A stretch of DNA of 64,000 nucleotides from Amborella trichopoda. Its lineage: Eukaryota; Streptophyta; Magnoliopsida; Amborellales; Amborellaceae. A program made the translations under genes and the position numbers. The stretch covers positions 1,156,453 through 1,220,452 of the forward strand of contig NW_006496520.1 of NCBI RefSeq assembly GCF_000471905.2, read 5' to 3'. Positions within the stretch are counted from its first letter, which is position 1; each line of letters opens with the position of its first letter. This document shows positions 10,826 through 23,229 of the stretch, in pieces. A model generated the notes under the pieces. It was not told the DNA's origin. It searched no databases and saw only the letters and a program-made list of their open reading frames with translations.

Positions 10826-10867
10826 AAAGGATTTTTTCCTCAAAATCATACCATTATTAATAAAAAA

Positions 10868-11240
10868 GGTGGGGGTACTTCTCAAGGATTTCGTCCTCCC
10901 ATTCCCATGTTGATTCTTCTCTTGGTCATTGTACCCGGACCAGGGGGATTTCTTTACTGTGAAAAACCTGTACTCTCCTATCTAATAACCCAATTGGTCG
11001 TTCAACATAGTTCAAGTCTTCCCTGATCGGGATTGGTTCGTACTCCAAAACATGGGACGGGTTAGGCTGATATTTTCTTAGCAGCAATACATGAAAAACA
11101 TTGTGAATGTTGGCCAATTCAGGTGGCAGGATAAGCAAGTATGCCATGTTTCCAACTCTTTCCAGGATTTCAAAAGGCTCAATGAATCGCATGCTCAATT
11201 TTCCTTTTCTTCCGAATCTCGTAATGCCCTTAGTTGGCAA
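10868..11240 (-). pseudogene. Integrase C-terminus and chromodomain remnant
   Basis: From 11240 downward the frame encodes the integrase tail: KGKLSMRFIEPFEILERVG, then LANIHNVFHVLLLRKY (usually LHNVFHVSMLRKY) and VLEYEPIPIREDLNYVERP. After a frameshift near 10930 another frame gives EESTWEWEDEILEKYPHLF, which is the end of a Tekay-type chromodomain. In this family the chromodomain steers integration toward marked chromatin. Confidence 0.85.
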
Positions 11241-11594
11241 TACCTTCAGGAGGACTCAATCACCCACTTCAAATTCGAGGTCTCTCCTGCGATTTTCGGC
11301 GTAACTCTTTTACCGACTTTAGGCTGTCCTAAGCCGCTCTCGAATTAAGGCAATCTTCTTAGAGGTTGTTTGAATAATTTTGGGTCCTAATAATTTTCTT
11401 TCGCCCACCTCATCTCAACAGATGGGTGACCTACACTTCCTTCCATATAGAGCCTCATAAGACGTCATTTGAATACTGGCTTGGAAGCTATTGTTGTAGG
11501 CAAACTCTAATAGAGGCAGATGGTCTTCTCAGCTTCCCTTAAAGCCAATAGCACAAGCCCTTAGCATGTCTTCTAAAGTCTGAATGGTTCTCTC

Positions 11595-12130
11595 TTATTG
11601 CCCATCTGTCTGGGGGTGAAAGGTGGTGTTAAAAGAAAGTCTGGTTCCCAAGGCTGACTGCAGACTTGTCCAAAACCTAGAGGTAAATCTGGTATTCCGA
11701 TCAGACATGATGTTGATAAGTATTCCATGTAACTTTACAATATCTCTAATGTATAACTGTGCCAACTTGTCGAGGGTGTAAGTTGTGCGAACCGGTAAAA
11801 AGTGAGCAACTTTAGTTAATCGAACCACAATGATCCAGATACTATCGTGCCAACCCAGAAACAAAGTCCATTGTGATGTGTTCCCATTTTCACTCCGGTA
11901 TGGGCAAGGGCTGTAACAATCCAGCGGGTTTCTGATGTTCTGCCTTCACTTGCTGGCACGTCTAGCACTTAGCAACAAATTGTGCAACATCCCTCTCCAT
12001 GTTGTTCCACCAGACGACCTTTTTTCAGATCTTGGTACATCTTTGTACTTCCAGGGTGTACCGTGTAGCGAGAGTGGTGTGCTTCTTCTATAACAACCTT
12101 TTTTACACTTTTGTCATTAGGAATACATTC
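11595..12130 (-). pseudogene. Chromovirus integrase, zinc-binding and catalytic core
   Basis: The zinc-binding part lies at about 11960-12130: an HH..H motif (EEAHHSRYTVHPG) and a C.TCQQVKAEHQKP block with one stop. The core follows, with TMDFVSGL, RLTK.AHFLPV and SDRNTRFTSRFW (second catalytic Asp), then FHPQTDGQ-stop-ERTIQTLEDM (catalytic Glu retained, the preceding Ser a stop). Frameshifts separate the parts near 11870. Confidence 0.88.
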
Positions 12131-12780
12131 TCAGCCCTTAAACCTCAACAACTCATCACTTCTCATAGTGAAATCCTCTTTTTGATCCATTTTCATTTCT
12201 TCAAGGACTTTCATAAGTTGAGGATCTTCTTTTTGTGCCACTTGGATCGGTTGAAAGAATTGGGGCTCTACCCTCATACACGAAAGCATTCCGACCCCAT
12301 CATTGAGGGGTAGAGTTGGGTGCCAATCCACTGCATCCTCTATTAATCTCATTTCTCGAACCATCAGGTGTGCCACTGATATTACGGCTTTTCGGCTTAG
12401 GGCGTCGGCTACCACATTAGCCTCGCCCAGACGGTAATCGATTGTACAGTCATAATCATTCAATAAGTCCATCCATCTTCTTTGCCTCATATTCCACTCC
12501 TTCTGGTAAAATAGGTACTTGAGGCTCTTATGATCCATGAACACCTTGAATTGAGCCCCATAGAGGTAGTGTCTCCAGATCTTCAACGTAAACACTACAG
12601 CCGCAAGCTCCAAGTCATGAGTTGGATAGTTTTGCTCATATGGCTTCAATTATCTGGAGGCATAAGCAATGACCTTACCTCTCTGCATGAATACACATTC
12701 GATCCCTTTATGAGAAGTGTCAATGTAAACCACAAAGTCCTCATTTCCTTTGGGCAAGGTCAGCATTGGGATTGTGGTTA
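12131..12780 (-). pseudogene. Chromovirus RNase H domain and linker
   Basis: From 12780 down: VVYIDTSHKGIECVFMQRGK (first catalytic Asp), YASR, the stretch [20 protein letters not shown] (catalytic Glu), [19 protein letters not shown] (third Asp) and [14 protein letters not shown], the usual end of the domain. The 172-codon frame from 12649 to 12131 is one of the best preserved stretches of the element. It then continues through a linker, HPTLPLNDG to RSDELLRF. Confidence 0.9.
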
Positions 12781-12809
12781 GTCTCTTCTTAAGTTCCTAG
12801 AAGCTTCTG

Positions 12810-13613
12810 TCACAGTTCTCTGGCCACACAAATCTCACATTCTTCTGGGTCATCCGAGTAAAGGGAAGTGCTATGAATTTCGATCACATTTGCTGATTTC
12901 CCCCACTTAAGTACTGCTTCAATCTTAGAGGGGTTGACCGTGATCCCGTCTTTAGAAATGATGTGCCCAAGGAAAGCTATATTGGGGAGCCAAAACTCAC
13001 TCTTGCTTAATTTAGCATACAATCTTTTTTACTTCAAGGTTTGCAAGACAATCCTCAAATTCTGATCATGTACTTCCTGACTTTTCGAATATACCAAAAT
13101 ATCGTCGATAAATACTACTAAAAAGTCATCCAAGAAAGGTCGGAACACTCTATTCATCAAATCCATGAACATAGCTGGGGCATTGGTTAACCCCAACAAC
13201 ATTACAAGGAACTCATAGTGGCCGTATCGAGTTTTGAAAACGGTCTTTAGGATGTCTCCGTCCTTGACTCGCAGTTGGTGATAGCCCCATCAAAGATCAA
13301 TCTTCGAAAACACTTGGGCCCCTTGGAGCTGGTCAAAAAGATCGTCAATTCTAGGCATGGGATACTTATTCTTCATTGTTACTTGGTTTAACTACCAATA
13401 GTCGATGCATAGCCTCCAGGACCCATCCTTTTTCTTCACAAACAGAACTAGTACACCCCAAGGTGAAACACTAGGTCGAATGAATCCCTTATGCAACAAT
13501 TCTTGCAACTGTTCTTTTAATTCCTTCAACTCTGTTGGGGCCATCCTATACAGAGCTTTAGAGATGGGAGTAGTGTCAGGGACCACATCTATCTCAAACT
13601 CAATCTCCCTCAC
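12810..13613 (-). pseudogene. Chromovirus reverse transcriptase
   Basis: Domain order on the minus strand: [20 protein letters not shown] and [26 protein letters not shown], a KIDL block with a stop, [16 protein letters not shown], then [11 protein letters not shown] at about 13085-13120 (YxDD-type active site, here IDD). After it come LYAKLSKSEFWLPNIAFLGHI and DPSKIEAV-like sequence. At least three stops and a frameshift near 12860 make it inactive. Confidence 0.92.
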
Positions 13614-13688
13614 TGGAGGTAGCGATGGTAACTCTTATGGAACTACCTCGGGGTACTCTCTTACTACTGGTATCCCTTCTAGCAGAGA

Positions 13689-14246
13689 CTAGACTCCCTG
13701 AATTTCAACTACATAGGCTAGATATCCTTCATATCTCTTAGTTAGGAGGTGAGAGGCCCGGAGAGCAGAAATAAAGTGCAGAAGGGGAGTATCCCTAGTG
13801 CCCTCGAAGTGTAGCTCAGTTTGGTCAAGGCGTTTAAAGGTCACCGTCTTTTCATGGCAAATGACGATGGCATGGTATGTGTACAACCAATCCATGCCCA
13901 TGATAACATCAAAATCTTGAACACCTAAGAGTATCAAGTCTAAGGGCAGGTCACACCCATCAATTGTACTTTTACACTGTCTATAGACCCTATCAGTTTC
14001 TATGGAATCCCCCATAGGCATGCATACTACTAGAGTATAATCAAGAGATGCAGACTCAACATTTAGATACCAAGCAAAATCGGGTGCAACAAAAGAGTGA
14101 GAGGAACCAGGGTCAATTAATGCTCTAGCTTTAACACCATAAATTGAGAGTGTACCTTTGGTCATCGTGGTGGACGCCTTGGTTTCTTGCTTGGTGAGGG
14201 AAAATACTCGTCCTTGCATCTTCAGTCGGTACTCTACCAACATCAA
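13689..14246 (-). pseudogene. Chromovirus aspartic protease region
   Basis: This 185-codon frame encodes a retropepsin-like segment: ALIDPGSSHSFVAPDF, where the catalytic D-S/T-G is D-P-G, followed by the block FDVIMGMDWLYTYHAIVICH typical of chromoviruses. The substituted active-site residue suggests inactivity even though the frame is open. It joins the gag zinc knuckles upstream and the RT downstream. Confidence 0.87.
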
Positions 14247-14249
14247 AGG

Positions 14250-14345
14250 GCAATCCTTGATCTAGTGGCCGCGCTAGCCACACCTGAGACACTTGTCCAG
14301 CTTCTTGTAACATTTTGCTACAGTGTGGTTGTTCTTACCACATTG
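14250..14345 (-). pseudogene. Gag zinc-knuckle region
   Basis: The minus strand gives CGKNNHTVAKC followed by CLRCG-stop-RGH-stop-IKDC, a C-X2-C-X4-H-X4-C knuckle with two stops. These knuckles bind the genomic RNA in gypsy elements. Confidence 0.8.
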
Positions 14346-14479
14346 AGAATAGACCAGGCATCGATCATTCTCCATGTTGCCTGGGAAATTCTTCTGGGCC
14401 TTTTGGTTATGTTAGTAAGGCCTTCCTTTAACATTCCTCTTTGGAAATTGTCGAGGCTTCTTCCCAAAGTTTCCCGATA

Positions 14480-15050
14480 ACACGGACTTCATCTTTCCTT
14501 CCCTTCTTGATCGATGGTTCTCGCAGTCTCTCTCAATATTCAAAGCGAGGTCTACTAATGGGGGGTATGACTTAAGGTTGGTCGACAGTACTCTCCCTCT
14601 AATGTCCGGCCGAAGGCTCCTTTCAAATTTAGCCGCCTTTCATGCCTCTGTGTTAATGATGCGAGGCACGTATCTAGAAAGCTCTGCAAATTGAATGGCG
14701 TATTGCTCCACTGTCATACCCCCTTGCGGCAGCTCAATGAACTCTACTTCCTTCCTCTCCCAGAGGGATAGGAAGTTATCCCAAGTGGTCTCGGTACTTG
14801 ACTCTCTCAAAGATTGCTTAACTGAGTCCCCCCAATGGTCGGCTTCGCCTTCCAGCATAAAGGTTCCCAATCTGACTTTCTGCTCATCCGAGTCGTATAA
14901 CAATTCTAAAATCTTCTCTATCTGTCTCTTCCACCTCTCGGCTTTCTCTACCCCTCCTTGCCTTAAGAAGGTTGGGGGTGCCGGTCTTCTGAATCTTTCT
15001 ATTTGGCTACTGTCATTTTGCTCTGGGGTAGGTGTAGACTAGGCTGACAT
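14480..15050 (-). pseudogene. Chromovirus gag capsid region
   Basis: The frame 14640-14903 contains KVRLGTFMLEGEADHWGDSV and the MTVEQYAIQFAELSRYVP motif, diagnostic of Ty3/gypsy gag. Upstream, in another frame, is RFRRPAPPTFLRQGG with the W-RQIEKILELL segment. Decay has introduced frameshifts near 14900 and 14640. Confidence 0.88.
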
Positions 15051-15254
15051 CGACTCCTTTATCATGGGTCATTTCCCCCAGAGTCATATAAAACCCACAG
15101 AGCATCTCGGTGTTCTCATTGCTCGAACTCGCATTATTGGCACGAGTACTCGGCATCTTCAACCAAGCATAGGAGTACCAAGTCACTTATCTATCGTAAA
15201 ACTATTCTAAGGACTCTACTAAAATCCCCCTAGGCCAAGAATCCTATCCTGGCT

Positions 15255-15266
15255 GCTCTGATACCA
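15255..15266 (-). other. Chromovirus primer-binding site (tRNA-Met type)
   Basis: The minus strand reads TGGTATCAGAGC four bases inside the 5' LTR, complementary to the 3' end of plant initiator tRNA-Met. Confidence 0.9.
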
Positions 15267-15270
15267 TAAC

Positions 15271-17329
15271 TGTCACGACCCCTCCCCTGACCCCTATTAT
15301 ATACTCGATGAAGGGTGACCAAGTGCGAGTTCGTGATCCCAAGGTATCGCATGTCACTCAGGTCAAAGTTGATTCAACGTCGTTATATCGATGATCAAAG
15401 CAAACCATGACAAAGAACTAAATCAATAACTCTAAGTGCAGATAAATATTTAAAATTAAAAGGATCCATACACCAATAAAAACATACTAAATCAAATTCT
15501 TCCAAAAATATTACACTTTAGTCTGGGGCATCAAGGCCCAATATTGTATTTTCCAAAATAAACAAAATTCAAGCTAAACTAACCAACCACATACAAGATC
15601 TGAGTTTCCTCTTAAAGGAAAATGGCTTCGACTCCCAGCTACAAAACACAAGCTCTTGACCCTTGATCTGTCATTATCAATCTACAAGGAGGACAGATAC
15701 AGTGGGATGAGCTATATAGCCCAGTAAGTAGATTTGGGTGCTATGCATCATTATTGAGTCTATCCATACAATCAGGAACAGTTCTTTCAATTATACAAAA
15801 TCAAAATGCAATAGTCATATAAATCAGAATCACATCAATTCATCTATTACAGACATCAAATAAAGGTACGTAATTATCATTCAATCATTACAATTGTTAT
15901 CATTCATATTCACTATTTAAGCATGACCCACTCACTCCTTAGTTCATCTACTACCGAAGTAGAAGCTCTATTCGTCAGATCGAGCCAATCCCATTATTTA
16001 GGACTTCTATAATCTCTTAGGAGGGAGTATAATGACAAATGGGTCACCCACTCTGTAATATCCTCATATTCATGCACACGGTCCCCAGCGCACTTTGGGG
16101 TTTTCAATAGGCACTTACCTTCCAAAGCATCACTCACTAATCTCATCATATCAATTTCGGGGGGTGCAACCCTCCCGTTTCACTTTCACCTAACTCCCTC
16201 CTATCATTCAGTGAGTCAAGGAACATTGCCGGCATCACTTTTCTCAGCATAATAGTACCCACTACCCATGGGTGTCCTATTATGCAAAGTCTGAGTCCTA
16301 TTAAAAAATATACAGCTATCATGTACACTATACCACTTAACATGAAACATCCATCATAAGAGGGTTCGAGCGTGGCACTCATACTTATCAATGAGCATTT
16401 ATGACACTTTATCGCATTTTCTCTATGGCTTCATCATGTAATATTCATCAAAGAACTACCACATGGCAATTGCACTTATCACTTACCACGTATGGTATGG
16501 CCACACAACATTGTTCACATAACACTATGACATTTAATCATGTATTATTCATCACATGAAGCTATAACATAGCACTTAAGCTTATCAATATCTCCTTACA
16601 ACACTTTGTGACTTGAGTGGGGTTCAGAAAAGAGTGTGCAGTTCCTCTACATTCATAACCATGACTTCCTCAAGAAAAAGGGGCGTCGTTCTCAAACCGT
16701 GAAGGGTTTTAGTATGGTTCCAAAATCAATTTTGAAATAGACTCAGTCATCGTTCATATAAAAGTAATTTGAACACATTTTTCCAGGGTTTGAGCATAAA
16801 GCAGTCTATTTTCAAGACAAACACAGGACTAAAATTCTTGGTAACGAGTAAAAGTGACGTACCTCTCTTCTCGGAGGCAAAACTCCCAATCTAAATAGAA
16901 TTTCAAAATGATGTAAACAAGCAACTTTAAGTTTACACATAGATCTTCAAAACTTTGATAGTTTGAAGGTGTTTGCGCATCATTTGACAGGCCAAAAGCT
17001 TGAGCATAATAGGTGACAGTTGCTGGAAATTTCAGCAACTATGGACAGTGATATACCCTCACTTTTTGGGACATATCTCTTAACCCATACAAAATTTTAA
17101 CTTGGTGTAAAAATAAAAATTGTAGTAGACAAGAATATATTTCATTTAAAACCAATTTGACCCCATTTGGACACTTTTTTACCACTGAAAATATGAATAA
17201 GAAAACACTCAGTTCATGGAAATTCCGTTTTCCAAATCTTGACATGTTTCAAATAGCTTATAACATCTTATAATCAAGAAAAACTTTGTTGCAAAACCAT
17301 GTCCATGTAAAGCTAATCTTACTAGTGAG
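15271..17329 (-). repeat. Chromovirus 5' LTR, first part
   Basis: It starts TGTCACGACCCC and aligns with 8038 to about 10070. It ends at the duplication GTGAG (17325-17329), where the Tat-like element inserted, and continues at 32585. Confidence 0.92.
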
Positions 17330-20300
17330 TCTTTTAACGCATTTTTCAGCACCTTGGTCCTCGATGCGGAATAAAGAGGAAGCAGGTCAATAGAGCCGAC
17401 AAAACAGAGGAAATTTTGACAGTCTCAAAATAGCCCCAGAATCAGTCAAGATCTCCATCAGCACTCCAAAAGGCCACCTTCCAAGTTTTATTGGAATCTG
17501 ACATGTTTGAGGCAGTGAACACAGAAACAATTTCGATAAAATCAGCCTCTAGCACCTTGAAATGGACCCCGTAACTAGAAATATATTTTTGGTGTATCAA
17601 ATTACTGGGGGACCACCTACATTGGATCTGACATGGTTGAAAACCCTTATGGGTCAAGTTTTGGCTTAATTGGGCAGTCCAGGACAAAGTTATGGGTAAA
17701 ATACCAAAAAGGGTAGGCCGCACACTATTCTTGTGTGGCCACCTTGCACCAAAACACCATTAAAGGTGGTTGTTTTTACAGTCACAAACAGTGAATTTTG
17801 GGGCCTATATCTCACTCGTTTCAAGTCGGATCGCTTTCAAATTTGGTGAGCGTATTCATCTCATCAAGGCGAGCATTTCGATATGTGGTACGCCCCGTGA
17901 CAATGCCCAAGCAGGGAGAAAAACTAGAGAGAAGTTGCTGATCAGTGAAGAAAATTACAAAAAATTCAGCAGCAACGTGCCTCACTCGAGCTGCCAAATC
18001 ATGGCACTTGCATACCATATCAACACGAAACCAATTGCATTATGTGCGTGAGGCCAGTGGTTATCTCTAGTCCGAACCCTCCATACAATGAATGATTGGA
18101 TTTCACACACGAAGGTGTCGAAGCTGCTGTAAATTATGGCTGCCAAATTTCAAGATTCCTGCCAAAACTCAATACGACAAAATCTTCATCCGGACACGAA
18201 ATCGAGTCGCGCTTGTTGCAACGTGATCGCGATGACATGCTTAGCGTGATTCATTGAACTAACGAAAGAAAAACATCAAGGAACGAGCACACAATGGATC
18301 CAAAGTTTTCAATATTTATCCAAAATTCAAGTCTCATGATCATGGCTCAAAAACATGATTCATGGCTTGAAGTTGGTATCAAATTGATCGTCATGCCGAG
18401 CCCCATAGAAAAAAATCATCTTTCGATCAAACGGGCATCAAAACAACCCCAAATCAATCATGGAAGATCACATAAGTTCTGGGGCAGCAGAAGGGATTGT
18501 TTTGAAATTCCACACATTGTTAGCCATGGGCAAAACAGTCCTTTTGCACCCATTTTTAGAATCCCTTTTAATTCAATTAAATTATAATTATCTTCAATTC
18601 TATGTAGTTTTTAAGTGTCCACCCATGTTTGGGCTCAATTCTATATAAGCATGTAAAGCAAAATTGTAAAAGCCCTGAGGGGTTCATTCTTAAAGATTCA
18701 ATTCATACTTAAGCTCATGCGTACGTCTTAGAGAGAGAGAGAGAAGAGAGAGAAGAAAAGGGTTGGTACCTTTTGGTAAGGTAACTTTCTCTTTCCTCCC
18801 CTCTTTCTCTCTCTACCCTTCTTTCTCTCTTTCTCTGTCTTCTTCTTGTCTCTATCTCTCTTTCTCTCTTCTTCTCATATTTATCTCTCTTTCTCTCTCT
18901 TTTTCTTTTCTTTATCTCTTTTTCTCTCTCTTCTTCTCATCTTCATCTCTCTTTCTCTCTCTTCTTCTCATCTCTATCTCTCTTTCTCTCTCTTCTTATC
19001 GTCTCTATCTCTTTCTCTCTCTTCTTATCATCTTTATCTCTTTCTCTCTCTTTTTCTCGTCTCTATCTATCTCTCTCTATTCTTCCCATCTCTATCTCTT
19101 TCTCTCTCTTCTTTCTATCTTCTATCCCCTTCTTTAGACACAGTCGGTGAAGCTCAACACTGACTGCGTCTCTTGTCTCTCCTTTGTCTAGACACAGTCA
19201 GCGAAGCTTAGCGTCGACTGCGTCCCCCCTCTCTCTCCTCTGTTTAGACACAGTTGGCAAAGCTTAGCACCGATTGCATCCCCTCTCTCTCCTTTATCTA
19301 GCCCAGTCGGTGAAGCTTAACATCGACTACATCTTCTCTTTCTTCTTAAAACACAGTCAACAATGCCTAACGCTAGTTGTGTCTCTCTCTCTACTCTTCT
19401 TAAAACACAACCGACAATGCCTAGCACCAACTCTATCTTTCTCTCTCCTCTCTTCTTAAAAAAAACACATCCGACAATGTATAGCGTCAACTGTATCCTT
19501 CTTATCCCCTCTCTCTAATACAGCCAGTGATACCTAACGTCGATTGTGTCTTCTCTCTCTCCTTCTTGCCCCTTCTCTCTCTAACACAGCCGGTGATACC
19601 TAGCACCGACTGTGTCCTCTCTCTCTTCTTCTTCTAACACAACCGGTGATGCCTAGAGTTGACTATGTATTCTTTCTCTTCTTCTTCCAACACAGCCGGT
19701 GACGCCCAGCGTCGACTATGTCCTTCTCCCTCCTCTCTCCTTCCTTCTCTCTTCTCTCACACTGTTCTCCTCCTTTCTTTCCCTTCCTCTCTTTCTTTCT
19801 CTTCCCCTCTTATTTTCTTACTTCTTGTTCTCTCTTTATGATTTTCATGCCTTATGTTATCCTTTCATTTTATTAAGAGGGGTTAAGATTAGCGTCTTGT
19901 GATAACACTATCGTCAAGCTGTAATGTTGTTGTGCCAGAATTATGGTGTCCGCTTTATTGCTACAACTGACTAACCATCTCATCTAGCTAGTCAATATCG
20001 AAATTGGCATCTAGTAGTAACTCTGCTGAGCCAGTCCGAGTTACTGAGCCCATTTTACTACCATGTCAGACCAATTACCTACCAGCTTAGTCACTGTGCT
20101 GATCTCCCCCGCCTAGTCAAATTCTCCTCTCCCCCCTCTTCCTTCTCTTATTCTTCTCCTCTTCTTATGAATGTGCACGCTTGTGTATGTTCACCAAAGA
20201 GGAAAGGTGAGGTCTATTGACCCACCTATCTTATAACTTTTGCCATATATGTGTGATTGGAGAAAACATGAGAATACAAGCCAAGGGAGGAAATTCTAAA

Positions 20301-20537
20301 CCAATTTTACAATTTGGGGGCTTTCTTCGTGATTTAAGAGGGTGGCCACGTGAGCAAGCCCGAGTAAGTCCCAAACCCACCTCAAATTCCTCTCTCATCG
20401 GTTGGTAATACCTACGCTTGTTCTAGAACGAGGTTCCCAAGAGAGTGATCTTAAAATGTTGCAGGTCTCCCCTGAAACCCGAGACGCGTGCCGCCCGATC
20501 ATCTAGATCCGGAGGGTGAGATCGAGGCACCTAATCA
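17330..20537 (+). repeat. Copy 1 5' LTR
   Basis: It aligns with 29512-32579. The first base pair is TC rather than TG, a single decay change, and the end is CACCTAATCA. Over the first 60 bases I count about 7 differences from the 3' LTR. A GA-rich purine stretch at about 18728-18760 precedes a CT-rich tract (18780-19130) and a minisatellite (19135-19700). Confidence 0.9.
19135..19700 (+). repeat. Copy 1 LTR minisatellite (GCCGACTGTGTC family)
   Basis: Tandem units of about 45-60 bp combine ACACAGCCGGTGATGCCTAG, CGCCGACTGTGTC and a variable CTCTCTC run. About ten units are present. The 3' LTR copy is at about 31180-31760. Confidence 0.85.
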
Positions 20538-20539
20538 GC

Positions 20540-20558
20540 TCAACGACTCCACTAGGAA
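20540..20558 (+). other. Degenerate primer-binding site of copy 1
   Basis: Right after the LTR lies TCAACGACTCCACTAGGAA. The equivalent site in copy 2 reads TGGCGATTCCACTGGGGAC, complementary to a tRNA ending in CCCCAGTGGAGTCGCCA, which I associate with plant tRNA-Arg as used by Tat/Ogre elements. Confidence 0.65.
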
Positions 20559-20639
20559 CTTACTACCCATTAGTCGGATTGTACTTGTTTGGCTAGTTTC
20601 TCCTTTTTATTTTATGTATTCACACATCACTTAAGGCTT

Positions 20640-22420
20640 GCAGGTTCTGTAACCCATTCATCCGAATCGGGGATTTTCTCATTGTTGCATTCGCGAGCGT
20701 CCCTAGGGAACAAGTTGCCTTAACTTTGTTTCCAATTATCCTTTTGAGCAAAGACCCCTTATCTAGCTACTAGATCTTAACTTGGATTAGTGTGAGGAGG
20801 GACTTGAAGGTCCCTCACTCCCCACCTCTTCGCTCTGGTTTAACCTAGACACCTTGCATTGGCAGTACGTCTGTTTCCACACACAGCATGTACCCAGCCA
20901 CAGACAAGTCACTTATCGGTCATACTACCAAGGTACGTCGGAAGGCTGCCCAGTCCCTCTCTGCAGAAGGCAAGCAATTTGCCTTTGCTTATGTGGGTCA
21001 CCGCAATGCTTCCCCCCCCACATTACTGCACCACCACAAGTCTCTATTCTGAGGCTCGACACATAGAGGCAGAGGCCTTGTGGCCTCCACCTCTCACACA
21101 CATCATAAGGCTCATGGGTCACCCACCCAAGCCACACCTCGGAGCAACCCTTATGTTACCTCGAGTCCGTGTTAAGAATCAGACCTCCCAAGGCCAAGTC
21201 CTGCACATACTGCTCATATGCATCCCACCACTCGGGGCAACATTGTCATTACGCCAACCCAAGTACATAGGAGACGACCTCCTCATCCTCCTACTCAGCA
21301 CACACAAGTACACCCTGTAAGGGTCAGGTCGCCACCTGTTCTCTTACAGACACCTACTCGTAGTTCTCGGCCTCCTAAGGCCAGATCACTTACTCGAGCG
21401 AGGGCTGACCCTCAGGTCCCCCGTGATCCTTCTCAGCAGGGCACACACGCCCTGCCATCACAGACATCCCCTCACCCTCGACTCAGGTGTCCTCATGAGT
21501 CAACCATGCTCTCGTCTGCTCCCCCTTCTACGAGCAAGCACCTCCAGCCATGGTACTCAAAGACCTTCCCCCAGAGTACCATCCTGAAGCAGCCCCATCA
21601 TTTTGGTCGTGTCTCTGAAGCCCACAGGAGAACTCGGGGCAATGACCTGATGGTTTATCCTCTCTTGCCCAAAATGACCCCAGTCCCTTGCCCTCATCCT
21701 TTGTCGCACCTGATGGAGATAGCTCTCACTTGTGCCAGCCACAGTCCCGATCACAGTTTTGACGCAAGGTCCATCAAAGCCTGAAAGCTAAGCATGATAG
21801 AGGTCTACAAATTCTGACTAAGGAAGTGACCAAGGTGGTCGAGGCAACCAACTCTGATAATCCTCTCCACCTGAATCCCTTCTACCCTCTTAAGATGACA
21901 AAGCCTGAAGAAGAAGGCCATGAGCCCTACACTATGGTTAGTGTCATAGAAGATGACCCAGTCACTTAGCAGCCACGGTTCCAGCACCCTTGAGAACCGG
22001 TCCTCACACGATCGGCATACAAGAGTCTAGTCCAGTCGAGGCACGCTGGTCCCCCTATTGACCGATCTACCGTGCACGACCCATCAAGTTCGCAAGCCCT
22101 CAGCTGCAACAAACGCTAACCTTCATAGAGAAACAGTCAGCGTAATGGTTGTAAGCGAGCCTGGAGATGCGCAGGAAGAGAGCATGAACAAATTCGAAGA
22201 TAGGATGCACGTGATGATGGAAAAGATAGATCGTATAGATGACGTGCACGCCAATCAGCTAACCATGAGGTCAACTCCCATCACTCATATGGTGCACCTC
22301 CAATGCAACCCCCGCCCTCTGCCTCACAAGACAATTGTCCCTCACCCCGTCTCTCAGGCAGACATTGATGATAGGGTGACCCATAGCCTAAAGAAAAGAC
22401 AAATCCTGAGGATATAGGGT
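20640..22420 (+). pseudogene. Copy 1 gag N-terminal region
   Basis: The start is recognised by comparison with copy 2: NPFIRIGDFLI here and NPFIRVGDFLI there. The region is Pro/His-rich, with frameshifts near 20860, 21220 and 21800. Conserved landmarks are SEARHIEAEALWPPPLTH (copy 2 LEARHTEVEILGPPPLAH) and MVVSEPGDAQEESMNKFEDR with its coiled-coil-like follow-on MMEKIDRID. The role of this extension is unknown. Confidence 0.65.
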
Positions 22421-23064
22421 GTGACGCCTTATCAAAGGTCGTACCCTTCATACATTGACCAGGTCCCGTTTCCATCTTATTACAAGAAAGGGAAGTTTCC
22501 TCTATTCAATAGAACCACGTCTCCAAACCAGCAAATTGCCCACTTCCAAGAAGCATGTCGAGAAAAAGTGGCTGACGGGAGACTTCTTCTCCGTCAGTTT
22601 GTTGAAACCCTTGACAGCCCAGCCTTTAATAGTATGCTCGACTTCCCCCAAACTCAGTACATACATGGGAAGCGATGGAGATATTGTTCTATCCACGCGC
22701 CTGTGAGGTCGAGAGAGAGGTCCAAACTATTGAGCTTCTCACCTTGACTCAAGATCCTGATGAGCCCATGGACCAATTCCTATCAAGATGGAGAAATTTG
22801 GCCGCTGGCCATCCCAATCCTATGCCTGAGAAGGAAGCCGTCCAAACTTATGTGCGCAACATGCGACCTGAAATTGCTCTACACGTCGAAGCCTTTAATC
22901 CAACTTCCATGTCAGAGCTGATCTCTAAATCAGTCCGCATAGAAAGTCTATCATGCCACCACGTCACCACAAGGGGTCACGACAACAACCTACAAGCTCT
23001 GGGAACAACCGTGGCAATGGTAGCTCTCGGAACAACACATGGGGTAGCCAATAGAAAAGAGTAA
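22421..23064 (+). pseudogene. Copy 1 gag capsid domain
   Basis: A first frame (22421-22700) gives YPSYIDQVPFPSYYKKGKFP then FNRTTSPNQQIAHFQEACRE and DGRLLLRQFVETLDSPAFN. After a frameshift the second frame (to 23064) has DEPMDQFLSRWRNLAAGHP and MRPEIALHVEAFNPTSM. The order and spacing fit the retrotransposon gag capsid fold, in which this protein packages element RNA. Confidence 0.85.
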
Positions 23065-23229
23065 TCAGTCCATCCATCACAGTCACTGATCCAAAGAAGG
23101 CTCCCTCCAGAACTTTGGACCTCTCTAAAGGGGTAAGCACAGCAAAGACAATGCCTCAAGCAGGCAAGCAAGTACAACCATATAATCGAGTACCCCCATA
23201 GGTGAATCTTAATCGAGATGATTATTTCA

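Noticed and set aside
10486..10860. Plus-strand frames of 83-124 codons near the chromovirus LTR end
   Set aside because: They lie inside the LTR, recur in its partner (33050-33319) with frame differences, and consist of short GATGCTCCATTTCAC-type repeats.
18763..19163. Leu/Ser-rich membrane-like frames
   Set aside because: They translate the CTCTCTTTCT tract of the copy 1 LTR; the same applies to 30983-31183 and 44354-45274.
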